Notes under the pieces: generated by a model
Told to the model about the DNA's origin: nothing
What the model saw: the letters and a program-made list of their open reading frames with translations, nothing else
Databases searched by the model: none
Shown here: piece by piece, positions 1-12,400 of the stretch
Layout of the letters: the number at the start of each line of letters is the position of its first letter
Numbering within the stretch: the first letter of the stretch is position 1
Translations under genes and position numbers: made by a program
Source of the DNA: Rotaria sp. Silwood1
Taxonomy: Eukaryota; Rotifera; Eurotatoria; Philodinida; Philodinidae
Reading direction: 5' to 3'
Assembly: GCA_905250075.1 (NCBI GenBank)
Contig: CAJNOP010000002.1
Location: 6,003,565-6,067,564 of the forward strand
DNA length: 64,000 nt

Positions 1-345
1 TTATTTGAACTCAATATTAGATATGTATTAATATTGGGAAAAGGAATGAAAAAGAATTTCGATCAAATAATTTATAAAACAATTGAAATTGATGATTCAT
101 TAGAACAAAATATATCAAACTACATTAAAGAAGCATTGGATTTTATTGCTGAAAGTCAAAAAAATGATTCAAATATATTAGTCCATTGTGTGTCTGGTAT
201 TTCGAGAAGTGCTTCTATAGTAATAGCTTACATAATGGATAAATATAAAATCAATTATGATGAAGCTTTTTCTTATGTGAAAACGAAAAGATCAACTATA
301 CGTCCAAATACTAATTTTGTTGAACAGTTAAATAATCTTCAATAA
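1..345 (+). CDS. Dual-specificity protein phosphatase, 3' portion (5' end outside window)
   Basis: The frame is open from the first base of the window to a TAA at 343-345, giving 114 residues of the C-terminal part of a cysteine-based phosphatase. The signature HCVSGISRS (codons from about position 184) matches the HCxxGxxRS loop of dual-specificity phosphatases, with the catalytic Cys at 187-189 and the phosphate-binding Arg following. Upstream, LNIRYVLILGK resembles the beta strand that opens these domains, and IEIDDS carries an Asp where the general acid normally lies. The stretch after the loop (SIVIAYIMDKY, then YVKTKRSTIRPN) is the usual helix and RPxxxF-like segment. Nothing C-terminal to the catalytic core is encoded. 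The substrate (MAP kinase, RNA 5' phosphate or lipid) cannot be told. The start codon and N terminus lie outside the window. Confidence 0.9.
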   Translation, partial: LFELNIRYVLILGKGMKKNFDQIIYKTIEIDDSLEQNISNYIKEALDFIAESQKNDSNILVHCVSGISRSASIVIAYIMDKYKINYDEAFSYVKTKRSTIRPNTNFVEQLNNLQ

Positions 346-1450
346 ATTGTTTTTGAATTCATATTAAACGACGAATGTATGTTATGTTTATAGTCGAAAA
401 GATAATGCAGGAGAATTTCAAAGAAAGGTGTGAGTGTGTATGAGCATTAATCCAAAACACATATCTAAACTTGGCTTTTCTAAGAAATAGTCAAAACTCT
501 TCACATAATGTCTCATCCGAAACAGCACGAAGTGCTACGCAAAAAAATAGTCTTCAATGAATCAGCTATTGACTAGAAAAATTTTGTTCTAGTTTGTTCC
601 TATTCCTGTTCTCAATTTTTGTTTCTGAGCTTGCCACCTAAACGTCGATGTCATGCTCATGTTAATAAAGATGCAGTTGATTTTGAAGACAACCAGCTTG
701 TAGAGAAAAGAATTCTCTACAAATCTACAGCATTCATAAATTAAATTGCCTATCACGTTACTTATGCAAATGAGAGAATACAATAAATTTTGTACAAAAT
801 AAATACAATTGATTTGTCAATAAGAAGTTACTACCTTTAGTTTTTACGATAAAATAATCAATCAAATACTGTTTCTGATACAGGTTTTTACGCTCTTTCA
901 GATGGTACCATAGAGATTAAAAAAAAAAGTTAAAAGCTAAAATACAATGTGTCATTTTATCAAATCTTCTCACTATATCATCGGTATGTTCTAGAAATTA
1001 TCTTCGATCGACTATTCTTAAAAGAGATGATACAATGCAAGTTAATTTAGCGTTCAGAGAGAAATGTGCTCTTTCCAAACAATCTGCTATAAATAAAATT
1101 GGTAGTTAAAATTATCTAGTAGATAATCATGAAGACAAGTTGTTGATGAATTCTAGAACAGTCAAGAACCGCTTCATTCGATTATTTGTTCAATAATCGT
1201 AGAATAGAGTGGTGAGTTAACTTGAAATTTTGTGCGTCTATACTAGATGAAATGGGCTACACTATGAATAGATTTGGAGTATTACAGTCCATAGAATCGT
1301 AGAAATATGAACTCCCCAAAAAAAGTTCATTCTGCTTGTTGATCAAGTTTGGTACACACTGTATGTTCATATGAATAATTGTAAAGACTATCTGGATACC
1401 CTAGTCCTCCATAACAAAAGAGGGTATATCTAGGGGAAAAGCGTACTTGA
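346..1450. other. Gene-poor stretch, nothing recognised
   Basis: About 1.1 kb of AT-rich sequence with no open frame that looks conserved and no splice-consistent exon chain. It follows the phosphatase stop and contains its presumed 3' end. I see no transposase motif or RNA gene here. Confidence 0.5.
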
Positions 1451-1735
1451 AGTAGAAAAGTACATGAAAAAATAAAAGTAACTTGAAGTTATCTTAATTT
1501 GATTAAAGTATATAGAAGTAGCTCCAATTACATCAAAGTACCGAGAAGTGCTTCCAAGTACATTCAAAGTATTGCAAAGTACTTTCAAATATCTTTAAAG
1601 TATCCCAAAGTACTTTCAAACACCCTTAAATTATCGTAAAGTACTTTAAGATACCTTCAAAATATCCCAAAGTATTTCCAACTACATTAAATTGCTGAAA
1701 AGTGCGTACAAGTACTTTAAAGTGTCCGGAAAAAG
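1451..1735. repeat. Degenerate 31-bp minisatellite
   Basis: About eight to nine diverged tandem units of 30-31 bases, each opening with AAAGTACTTTC or a close variant and containing a second AAAGTA core about 21 bases later. The clearest units lie at roughly 1570-1700, three of them exactly 31 bases. The flanks are more degraded, which suggests an old array. Confidence 0.7.
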
Positions 1736-2294
1736 CTTAAAGCTCATTGAATGAGATTAAACTAAGTGGCAGTATATGAAAGTATTTAATTGATTTGTAA
1801 AGAAGAGAAAAAATCACCGTTAAAAAAGAAACAAATTGAAGCGTTAAGTTCATCAACAGATATTAGTTGCTCGCTGCACGACATCCGATAAACGACAAAT
1901 GATATATAGGATATATAATATCATATTACTTCGATAGATATGCAAGACCGAATGAGTGTGGATGTGGATGTTCTTTCCGTCCTCACACCGACATCTAGTG
2001 AGACATTCACAGCCACAGCCATCCCACACCACCTATTCATAATACAATAGTAGTAATGGTTTTGCTTCGTTTAACAGTTCTTCTATCGAAATCAGATATA
2101 ACTTTAGTATTTTCTATATTTGTTTCAATAACAATACGCATAAAGTTCTTTTGTATTGAGTATAACAAGATTCTTATTCAAAAAAATAGACATTGCTCAA
2201 AAATATTTAATAGAAAAAAATTAAAGACAATGAAAAAATTATTCGAAGAATAACGGCGAAGATAATTTGATTTAACTAGAGGCCCCTGTGAAGG

Positions 2295-2913
2295 GTTGAA
2301 CTCAAGGAGGAAAAGCGGGACTCCTGGAGTGCGTACTCCCACTGTACTATCCTGTTCTTCCACTGTACCCCCCTGTACCTCCTCTGTGCTCCCCTGTACT
2401 TCCTTGTACCTTCACTGTACCCCCTGTACCTCCTCTGTACTATCCTGTACCTTCACTGTGCTCCCCTGTACTATCCTCTACNNNNNNNNNNTGCGCTTCC
2501 CTGTACTATCCTGTACCTTCACTGTGCTCCCCTGTACTTCTACTGTACTCCCCTGTACCTTCACTGTGCTCCCATGTACTTCCACTGTACTCCCCTGTAC
2601 TTCCACTGCGGTCCCCTGTACTTCCACTGTACTCTCCTGTACATTCACTGTGCTCTCCTGTCCTTCCACTGTACTCCCGTGTACTATCCTGCATCTTCAC
2701 TGTGCCACAATGTACCTCCACTGCACTTCCCTGTACCTTCACTGTGCTCCCCTGTACTTTCACTGTACTCCCCTGTACCTTCACTGTGCTCCCATGTACC
2801 TCCACTGTACACCCCTGTACTATCCTGTACCTCCACTGTTCTCCCTGTACTTCCACTGTACTCCCATTGTATTGCGGGAGTACGGGAGTCTCGCCTTTTC
2901 CCCCTTGGTTGAA
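2295..2913. mobile_element. Inverted-repeat-bounded element filled with a minisatellite
   Basis: The ends are imperfect inverted repeats of about 40 bases: 2296-2340 opens TTGAACTCAAGGAGGAAAAG, and the reverse complement of 2874-2913 opens TTCAACCAAGGGGGAAAAGG. Both continue through GACTCC to GTACTCCC. Everything between is a 21-bp tandem array. No transposase is encoded, so this would be a non-autonomous or fold-back element. A clear target-site duplication is not visible. The alternative is a local array whose edges were inverted by recombination. Confidence 0.55.
2341..2873. repeat. 21-bp minisatellite with a 10-N assembly gap
   Basis: About 25 tandem units of 21 bases with consensus near CCTGTACTTCCACTGTACTCC. 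Ten Ns at 2482-2491 mark a gap, so the true copy number is unknown. Because 21 is a multiple of three and the unit lacks stops, long open frames run through it in several frames on both strands. These are an effect of the repeat, not genes. Confidence 0.9.
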
Positions 2914-2997
2914 CTTTAATATTATCGGAAAAAATTAATATTATTGGAGAAATTGATTTAATTTACATAAGTTCCTGAATGAAAAATATAATATAGA

Positions 2998-3129
2998 TGA
3001 CTGACATATATATGCATAATGAATGGACATATACGACGTACATATATATGTATTTTTTTTTCGTTCTTTGACCAATCATATGAAAGTTCCCGAAGAACTG
3101 AAAAACACTTGTACATTATAATATAGATT
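2998..3129. repeat. Direct repeat, copy 1
   Basis: This segment (ATGACTGACATATATATG, then GACATATACGACGTA, then GACCAATCATATGAAAGTT, ending near CATTATAATATAGAT) recurs in the same orientation at 3912-4078. The two copies bracket about 780 bases. They may be the ends of an old mobile element or a local duplication, and the family is not identifiable by eye. Confidence 0.75.
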
Positions 3130-3330
3130 TTGAGCTGAATTTACTTCTCGGTTTTCACCTCTTTGCTTCAAAATTACATCTCGATTTTCTATGTAATATT
3201 TGTGTTTTTGTTCCAAAATTGTCTCACGATTTTCTTCGTAATATAATCTCTTTTGAGCTCTCATTTCTTCACAATTTCTTTCACGATATGTTTTCATATA
3301 TTCTTTTCGTTTTTGTTGCTTATCTGCCAT
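3076..3330 (-). CDS. Small Lys/Arg/Glu-rich ORF with YxEN-type repeats, possibly mobile-element derived
   Basis: From the ATG at 3330 the frame encodes 84 residues starting MADKQQKRKEYMKTYRER. It contains two to three copies of a roughly 13-residue motif (YYEENRETILEQ, YYIENRDVILKQ), predicted to be highly charged and helical. Similar KYYEENKE-type repeats occur in short proteins scattered through protist and invertebrate genomes, often near mobile elements. The C-terminal third runs into direct repeat copy 1 and looks non-conserved. There is no domain I can name. It may be a fragment of a larger gene and may not be expressed. Confidence 0.3.
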   Translation of the reverse strand: MADKQQKRKEYMKTYRERNCEEMRAQKRLYYEENRETILEQKHKYYIENRDVILKQRGENREVNSAQNLYYNVQVFFSSSGTFI

Positions 3331-3519
3331 TTTCAACAACAAAACTTTAAAAAGTGTTAGTTTAGAGTTAATCAATTTTATTATAGACACTTAATATATA
3401 TAATATACTTGCTGTTATTTCAAGTGTGATGTGTTTTTTTTCTTTCTCTGTTTTAATTCTATATTAATTCTATTTCCTACTCTCAATCTATGAACTGTAA
3501 TTTAAGTACCTGTGTACTT

Positions 3520-3895
3520 TAATCTATATTTTTATAAATAATTTTATTTTTTTATAAATAGATAAATTTTTATGTTTAAATAAATATATTTTTAATAAAA
3601 ATATGAACCTTTATTCTTTTTGTAAATAAGTTTTTATTTTTTTTAATATATAAATTTCTATTTGTTTTTAAATAAATAGGTTTTTTTTTGTAAATATATA
3701 AACTTTTATTCTGTTTATATAATATATAAATAACTATATAAACTTTTATTATGTTTATAAATAAATTTTTTTATTTTGTAGATGTATAAACTTTTATTCT
3801 GTTTATATAATATATAAATATATAAACTTTTATTATGTTTATAAATAAATTTATTTTATTTTGTAAATGTATAAACTTTTATAATGTTTATAATG
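3520..3895. repeat. AT-rich tandem array between the direct repeats
   Basis: Repeats built around ATAAACTTTTATT and TGTTTATAAATAAATTT recur about every 50-60 bases, with the best copies at about 3680-3890. Composition is nearly pure A and T. It lies inside the interval bounded by the two direct repeats at 2998 and 3912. Confidence 0.7.
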
Positions 3896-3911
3896 TGAAA
3901 CAAAATAAAAT

Positions 3912-4078
3912 ATGACTGACATATATATATTCATAATGAATGGACATATACGACGTATATCTATATATAATGAATGAACATATACGACGTATATATATAT
4001 ATGTATACTTTTTTTTTCGTTCTATGACCAATCATATGAAAGTTTCCGAAGAAAGTTTGTCTATTATAATATAGATGA
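3912..4078. repeat. Direct repeat, copy 2
   Basis: Second copy of the 2998-3129 segment, same orientation, ending TATTATAATATAGATGA. It is longer because the inner part (AATGAATGGACATATACGACG) is itself duplicated at about 3937 and 3969. Confidence 0.75.
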
Positions 4079-4370
4079 GAGGCACTTCTTTATTAGTTTC
4101 TAACTTTTTTAATCAACAAGGCATTATATCTAGACTACATAGTTGTTGAGTGTATTCTATCGGTTTCGTAAATGTTTTTCTATTGTATTGTACAAGTAAT
4201 CATTTTACATGTATCAAGCGGCTTTTCTGTCGTTGGACTGTATGAGTCCAATAATTCATATTGATTTTATTTTTTTGCATTAAAAAATAAAAAAAGAAGC
4301 AGCAGCTCAAGAAGAAAGATTTGTGGTAAATATAAATAAAATTTACAACATTTCACTAGAATCAGTCTTA

Positions 4371-7300
4371 TTATGGTGGACTTGTTACAAGACCAGCAAC
4401 ACCTCGACCTAATTGTTGACCAGCTACTGTACTCTCTAATGGCTTAAAACCAATTTCTTCAATCGGAATACCAAATTGTCGTAATTTAGCTTCATATGTT
4501 CTTAATATATCATTATGAGCTTTACAAACACGAGCCAATTCATATTGTAAATCACGAATCTATAAGAAAGAAAAAAAATTCAGTTTTTTTTTTCAGAAAC
4601 AATAACAGAAAACTTTTGATTTAACAGTGCAGAATTTGACTTTAAGATACATTGAAGATGAGTAATCTATAATGTAAACTATACAGCTAAGTATTGGTAT
4701 CTGAATGAAACTGAAGCAAACCATTGATATATTTTTTTCGTCTACTCTTCTCTGACAAATAAGTTATTATATACACAACCGTTAGATTGAGTAGTCACAA
4801 CTATTGTATTTTCTCAATCTTGATAAAGCCTATCACCCTGAGAATAGTATATGATAAAACTTGGTCATTTAATATGACCATGAAATGTCCTAATTGCATT
4901 CTTCGTAAATCCTAATCTTCATTCTTTAAAATGTCAATGAAACTATGAAGTTTTATCATATGATTTAGTTTAAAAAAATCATTGTGAGAATTCATACGGT
5001 TTTATAATAGAAGTAAGCCTTAAAACACTTACCGATGTATTTTTAGCATCAAGTACTTCCTATAATACAGTGAGAGAAAAAGCAAAGTTTAAGTAAAATT
5101 TTGTAAAACCTGGAAGAAAAGAATATTTACTTCTAGTTTTCGTGTAACAACTGATAATGATGCTGGATCAAGATTGGATGCTGATAATACTTCATTTAAT
5201 TGAGCTTCTTTCTTTTCAAGACTATCAGCCAACGTAGATAATTTCTTTTCTAATAATAAATTCTTTAAACTACTCTTTTGTTGAACTTCATTAATAGCTT
5301 TAATAAATTTATTATAAAGATCATCACGTTCTTTTTGAATCTAAATGATACAAAAACCAAATTTTAATAATTATTAGCTACTAAAATCACAAAGAAAAAC
5401 ATACAATTTCAAATCGTTGTAATAAAACTTCATATTCCCATTTCGAATTTTTTAAATCACCTTCACAACTTTTCAATTGAGTTTTCTTACTCTAAATAGT
5501 TTAATGAATTTCTTTTATAGATAACGAAAAAAAATTTCAAATTCTTTATACTTCATATAAACTTTTAATTTTTTCATAATTTTCTGCTCGTCGTCTTAAT
5601 TCTTCAGTTTCTTTTCTTGCTGCTTCAAGTGGTTCACGCATTTTTCGATTTTCATTTTCAAGCTCTGACATACGTTTTTCTAATCGTTCTTCTTCTTGTT
5701 TTTTCTTTTCAATTTCATTCTAAGAAAAAAAAAAAAAAAATAGACAATCAATATTGATATATAGCAAAATTAATTCCTTTTACTTTAAGTGTATTAATTA
5801 AATTAAGATTATTTAATGTAATATCATTATAATAATTTTTAATATCACTAAATGCTTTTTCATGATTACGTAAAAGATCATTAATTTGTTGATTTTTTCG
5901 TTCTTCAATTTCATGTATTTCAGTTTTACGACGTAATTCCATTTCTTCACGTAAATCACGTAATTTTTTCTCATATTTTTCTTCGATTTCACGAGCTTGT
6001 CGAAGAAAATCATCACGTAATTTTGATACATATGTTTCATTGGTCTAAGAATATATTTCAAGTAAAATATGATAAAAATAGATAAATAAAGAAATACAAT
6101 CAAACCTTTTTCAAATTTCGTACAACTTCTTGTTGAGCTAATTCTTGATCTTTCATTTGTACTTTAAGTTCTCGTTTTTCTTTCCACATTGAATTTTCGG
6201 CTTCATTATGACCTTCTTGTGCTACTTTTAATTCAGCAATAGTTTCAGCTTTTAATTCGGCAATATTATTTTGTTGTTCATAAAGTAAATGTTTTACTTT
6301 TTGTTTGTAAACCTATATGTAAATAAAAATTCATTGAATTAGCTTTCTTTATCCAATAGAGAAGGATATTGTAGCATGGAGTGTTGTCTCGTGGCAGATC
6401 CAATAGTCCGATATTTTTCCTACAATTGTGATTAGTTATAACTCTTGACTTAATATATTCATAAACATTAACATGATCATGGGAATGTGACTCACTGATA
6501 GTTAGCCATAAAAACTAAAAGTTTTCGGACCATTTTTTTTCTCATCTATCAGACTTTGTGGGAACTATCTATGCTAATAATTTTAGTAATAAAAAGTTTT
6601 ATGTTACAGAAATGATAGTACAAGAATCAGAACACCGAAAAAACGCAAGTAGATCTATTGATAGAGCTATGATGTTTTTAAATATTTTGACCCTAGCATC
6701 GCCTTATAATTGTCAAAAAAAAACTTTGGTTTTGACAAGTGATTATCCATGAAAGTACACAATTGTATTCTTAAGATTTTGGAAGTTTAGGTGATTCTCT
6801 AGTAAATTATTACTTTCTGAATTATCAGTTATATTCTTAAATCTCGCTTTGGATAGGCTTTCATTTGACATAAAAACATTCTTAGCCTTTTTAATTGTAT
6901 TCTCTGAAAACAGATTTGCTGCAATCTTGCACAATAAAATCATCTTCATATAAATTATGATTCATACCAACTGTCAGTAGGTTAACGTAATATATTCATA
7001 ACTTCTTTAAGTCTTTTCAATTCAATCTAGGTAATCGAAGCTAAGCTACACTTGAATGTCATGTTTTTCGATGTTTAGATTGATTCCAAAGATTATTGAA
7101 CAAAAACAAGGTTTTAATGGAATATTATTGCCTTCTCTCTCTTATTAACTGTCTTCATGAATGATACACTGGATTCGATCAATACATATGTAATCGTATG
7201 GTTTTGCATCGACTTGATCTGTATTGTTTGCTCTTATAATATAGTATTAATGAATACATTAGACATACATCAGATAAAAAATAGTCAATGTCAAGATTTA

Positions 7301-7826
7301 AATAAACTTTGAACTCTTCTGATTCTTCTTTGTGATCATCTTGCATGGCAATGTTTCTTTTATTTTCCGATGATCTAAAACTTTATATAAATCTTACTTT
7401 AATCTCGGCTTGATGTTGTTCTTCTGCATCTTCTAATTCTCGATCTTTGTTACGTAATTCAGCTTTTTTTTCTTCAAGTTGTCGTTTTGTTATTTCCCAA
7501 AATGTACTGATACGATCACGCTCAAGTTGAAAATAATTTCTTTCTTCACGTTCACGATCAAGTTCTTCACGTATACGACCTAAATGTTCTTCTAATTCTT
7601 CTTTTGTCATCTAAGATTATAATAAATATTTTTATAAAATCAATTAAATAATTAAAGAAATCAAATAAAACAAACCTCAGCAGCTGGACGACCATCAATG
7701 ATGGTCGGTGCTTTAGGTGATTTCTTCTTCTTGCCACCTTTTTTTGGAGCCTAAAATAATATTTCATGACATATTCTTCTATTTCAATTTCAAATAAAAA
7801 AATATTTTAGAAAATAAACATACCAT
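4371..7826 (-). CDS. GAS8: Dynein regulatory complex subunit 4 (growth arrest-specific 8)
   Basis: GAS8/DRC4 is a coiled-coil subunit of the nexin-dynein regulatory complex, linking outer doublets in motile cilia. Ten exons join in phase: 7826-7824 (ATG only), 7750-7676, 7610-7398, 6312-6106, 6044-5784, 5719-5552, 5491-5405, 5340-5131, 5059-5033 and 4559-4371, giving 479 aa against 478 in human. The N terminus is basic ([10 protein letters not shown]). [36 protein letters not shown] and [13 protein letters not shown] are almost unchanged from vertebrates, and the rest is continuous heptad-rich coiled coil. Exon 1 holds only the start codon, immediately followed by a GTATGT donor. An acceptor-like AG lies at 7835-7834, 8 bases before the ATG, so a 5' UTR intron or trans-splicing is likely. 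The 1.1-kb intron at 6313-7397 is the only long one. Confidence 0.95.
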
Positions 7827-8059
7827 AGCTGCACTATAAAAATGAAATTGAAATTCTTACAAGAAAGTCGTGTTTTACTTAATATGAAATGTATAACTCA
7901 TTAATATTCTTCGTCTCTAGCAACATCCTCTTTGGTCTCGTTTGTTCCTATAGAGGTCCTTTAATATCATACATAAAAAAAATGATTGGTTCAAAAATTT
8001 TTATTGTACAAATTAAACACAATTTGATCATATTAGAATGAAACTTGTTCAGATTGTTA

Positions 8060-9208
8060 CTATGATGATTTATATAAAGGTTTGGTTTGTTTAACATAGA
8101 GAATATGTTCATTAAGTGTTTGTTGTTCTTTTACGTATTGTTGTCTTGTAATAAATGTAAATAATGTAGTTGATGAATGATAATTTTGATTATAATCATT
8201 ATGATTATTTTCTTTAGAAAATTTATCTTTTTCTATTAAAATCAAATGATTATTTTTATGTTGAGATAGAAGTTTTTCATTTGATATATTATTCCAAAGA
8301 GGATAACATGATTTAGGAGTTGATGGATTAAATATTCGATTCAGTATTTCATTTTTATTTATTATTTCAGATAGATTTTTATTTATGAATTCATTATCTT
8401 TTATTTTCTGTGATATTGGTAATTGATTTAAATGATAAAATGGTATCATTGTTGTAGTATTACTAAGTGGAATAATAACAAGGAAGAAGAATATTGAAAC
8501 GAAGTATCAACTTACAGTTTATATTTTTTATTGTCATTGAAAAGAGTTGTAGTTAATAGTGATGTTTGTTTGTGATGTTCTGTTGAAATTTTATTCATAG
8601 AAATTTCAGTAGTAAAATCAGATATTTGATTGAAATTTGATGTAGATATTGATTCAAATTTATTCTTGCTAGTTGAAGTATTTAAAAGTACATAATCATG
8701 TTTAATTATTGAATTTGTTTCTTTTTCGAAATAGTTTTTATCAGTAGAATTAGTTTGTACTTTATCTATAAATGAATTAATATTATGTATTGATTGCATA
8801 GAACTTGATGATAATGAGGCTAAAATAAGAGTAATATAATTATTAGAAATTGACAAGTAGATTACAGAGTGTTGATAGAGATCTTTTCTCATGAGAGCAT
8901 TTTATTTGTAATGATTCTAAGTTTTGTGGTTTGAGCTCTGTAGTCCCTGAAACAAAAAAAACAAGTAATTGTTGTTTTGCTGTTACAGGAACAATTTTTT
9001 CGTTATTTTGAATACCTAATTTTGCTAAAGAATCATTTTTATTTGAGTTAGGCAATGAGTTGTCAATTACCCGTGAAATGATTGATCTAGTACCTTGAAA
9101 AACCGAATTAGATTGTGTCTTATTAGATTCATTGATTAATAAATTAGACAGAAAAGATGATGAGATTACATCTAATGTGTTTCCTAATATTGAAATAGAA
9201 GAAGACAT
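8060..9208 (-). CDS. Uncharacterised Ser/Asn-rich protein
   Basis: Exons chain in phase as 9208-9094, 8946-8866, 8819-8516 and 8462-8060 (300 aa). If 9208-8866 is left unspliced the model is 350 aa, since the first intron also reads through in frame. The ATG at 9208 is preceded directly by an in-frame TAA, supporting it as a start. The protein begins MSSSISILGNTLDVISSS and is rich in Ser, Asn, Thr and Lys, consistent with disorder. The last exon is more conserved-looking (YVKEQQTLNEHILYVKQTK). No domain is recognised. It has the same strand and composition as the next gene upstream (9463-12583), so it could be a second gene or the 3' part of one long gene. It ends 233 bases from the GAS8 start. 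Confidence 0.6.
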
Positions 9209-9462
9209 TTATAGCATATTTTCTTGATTACAGACATTTTCCTTATTTTGAGGGAAAAAAATTTCTACAAAGTAGAATCCGAAGGAGAGAGACAAAAATG
9301 TGGTAGGTCTGGGTATGTTAACCTTCTCTTTGCTCTAATATGTTTTATTAATAATCTTTTCCACATAATAAATTCTGCCTCGATTCTATTATGCAGCTGT
9401 TTTTGTCTCGCTCCGATTCTGTGTTGAGAACATTTTTCCTTGTTTAACTACAATAATAATCT

Positions 9463-12400
9463 CTACAATCTAGATGTAGTTATATATCGACTGTTTGATT
9501 TTATATTTTTGATCGTTTGAGAACCTGTGTTTGATAGCGAGGTAAGATTATTTGTTATCTTGTCGATAAGATGTACAATGGGAAATATGTTGTTAGATCC
9601 TTGTTGAATATGTGTAGATATCGAGTTTTCATAAGAATTTTCTTTATTTTTAAATTGATTTATTGGATTTAGAGAACTTGTGTTTGTAAATGATTGTTTT
9701 AATCGATCATTGGTAAAAGAAAAGTACTTTTTTCGTACTGAACTATCTTGTTCTAATAATTGTAGAGATCGAACATCGTTACTATTAGACTCTAAAGTTG
9801 TTGTTAGCTTTTTTGATCCTGTTTGAGCAAGTTGTTCAGCTAATGGAATATATTTCGATGGTGTAGTACGATGTTGATCATCTTGCCTTTGTGATAAGAT
9901 TATAGATTGTGCTTTATCATTAGAATTTTTCATTTCAAATATTGGCATTTGAATAGAAGACAATTCTATTGAGTTAGCTTTAGTAAATAATATAGTATTG
10001 GCTTGTGATGATTGATGAACTTCACTGACAATATGTGTAGCTTGTTTCATTATACGACGAACAATTTTTTCAATTTGTTCTTGAAATTGATTTTGTTGAG
10101 ATTTATTCATTGATGAATCAGATTGATTAATAACATAGTCTTGCGAGTATTCATCTGTAAAATATTTAGAACAATCAATAAATAGATGAACTTAAATCTA
10201 CTGGGAAACGGAAAAATTGTTTTATTTTGAGTATTGAGATCGTTCATGATTCGATTGGATAGTAGTTCTTTATCTTTTGATAGAGGATTATTAGACTAAG
10301 CGAGAGAAATTGTCAGTAAATGAAAACTTTTTCAAAACAGTTTTTTTTGCAGAAACTCACCGATGCTGTTGAATTAATTACGTTGAACTTAGTATCGGAT
10401 AGCATTTGCTGACCTATTTTTGGTGTCAGATTATTGTCTGAAGATAATTTTATGGACTTTGAAGTATTGGATTTTGGTCTTATTGGAAATATCTGTAATT
10501 ATTATTCGAAAGAATATATATTAATTTGAATTTTCTTACAGCTGGTGTTGAAATGGGCAATAAGGCGTAAGATCGTTTAATAGCTGAGATACTTTTATCG
10601 TGTATTTTATTCAATGATATTTCATTTGTTTGGAATTTTTTATTTGAATCAATTGTTGACGATTCTATTATTTGAAGTGATTTATTTTGTATTTGTGCTT
10701 CTTTTTGTTTTTGTTTAATTGAAGCTAGAAGAATATTAGTATTGAGTTGATGTATAGATTTTGATTGTGTACTACGTAAAATTGATTTTCTTGGAAAATT
10801 ATTTCCGATAGATGAGTTCGGGAAAGTTTGTGAACTGGAAACAGATTCATTTTTTTTCTCTTGTAAATCGTTTGATACGAAAATCGAACAAGGATGAATT
10901 TTTGTTTGATCATCGATCATCGCAATTGGTATTTTATTGTCAATAGAAGACTTGTATGAAATTAACATATCGATATTCATTAATGGTAACTCTTTTTCTC
11001 TTTCTGTAAAATAAATTGAAGTGAATATGCGAAAAAAAAAAACATGATCGAACAGATTCATAAGGAAAAAAAAGACTTTATACCCTTAGATTATTGCTGC
11101 AATGATATTACACTTTTACGGTATGTTTTGAATAAATGTTGTAGTCCTGAAAAACTGATTTTTGAATTTTGACTTAAAACTTTGTAGAGAGATAGGATTT
11201 AATAAGAGTAGTTTATTGTTACTGAAAAGCGATTTATCACTTAGAGAATTTCCCTGGTCAGTAAGTAATCGATTGGTAATTCTTGATTTTATTTTCAATT
11301 ATCTTTTACATCTCAAAAATTACCAAGATTGGAATGAGATATAGAATTTGTTTCTTTGGATGAAAATTCTTGTTCTAAAATGATAAAGACATTAACATGC
11401 ATTCATTTTTTTTTCTTTGAAATTTCGACACGAAACGAATTGATCTTTCATAACATTACCAGTCAGAGAAGTAAAATGTTGTGAAATAACATTTGTATTA
11501 GTCTGTGATCTTCCTTAATGAAATGCAACATGTTTTTTATTTTCATTTCAGCGAGTTTTAAATCTACATACTTGATTGAGCTTTATTTTCTATCGGTAAT
11601 TCAGATGATGAAATTGAATCGAATTCTTGTGGTATAGAATTAGTGGTAATCTCTTTGGAATAGTTAATTTTCATTTGTTGATCTCGATTGTCTTTAGATT
11701 GCTGTAGTTCAGAAATATTGGATGATTCTATTGTTGATAGTGTTTTGTCAATCTTGTTGTGAATTTGATTTATCTCTAATTGTTTTGAATGTTCACTGTC
11801 TAATAATAAATTAATTTTAGGAAATTCATGTGATGTAGTTGTTTGGTTTGAATCTATATTTTGTATATTATTCATATCCAATGACGAACTGTTCTGTTTT
11901 GTTGATTGTATTGAATCAATATTAACTTTAAATTTTTCACCGAAAGAAACTTCATGAGGTAATAAACTAGTTTCTTCTTGCGTTAATGTATTGAATAATT
12001 TTAGACTTTCTTATCATAAAAAAATTACATGAAAAATATTTCTCAAAAAAAAAAACGAAAATTTACCTATTTGATCATAAGAAGAATTTGTTAATAAACT
12101 TTTTGATTTGTTTTTTTCAATTTTTAACTTTTTATTTTTTTCATTTATTAATTTCATATTGTGAATTCGTTTATTAATATTTTTATTATGAAATAATAAT
12201 TTATATTTTTCTTCTCGTCTTTCTTTTGTTGAACAACAAATTGGTATTAAACCTTTATCAAGTTCTTGAATTTTTCCTAATTTTGTACTAAGTCCACATG
12301 TTGTCATTTTTGCTTGATATGATGTAAAGCCAATATCATTTTCTAACCATTGTTTAAAATTTTCAATATTATTTATTGAACGATATTTTGAATAAAGTGT

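Noticed and set aside
2056-2253. 65-residue frame upstream of the minisatellite element
   Set aside because: Ile/Lys/Phe composition typical of AT-rich noise, with no recognisable domain.
2296-2938. Long open frames on both strands through the 21-bp array
   Set aside because: The repeat unit length is a multiple of three and stop-free in several frames; all frames are open at once, so they carry no coding evidence.
2998-4078. Reading the two direct repeats as terminal repeats of a retroelement
   Set aside because: No coding domain, primer site or polypurine tract could be recognised between them, so the class is left open.
6558-6752. 64-residue plus-strand frame in the long GAS8 intron
   Set aside because: No motif, no splice partners and the opposite strand; most likely chance.
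11116-11298. 60-residue open frame on the minus strand inside the BAF-like gene
   Set aside because: It cannot be joined in phase to its neighbours. Splicing from 11324 directly to 11003 keeps the frame, so this stretch is best read as intron.
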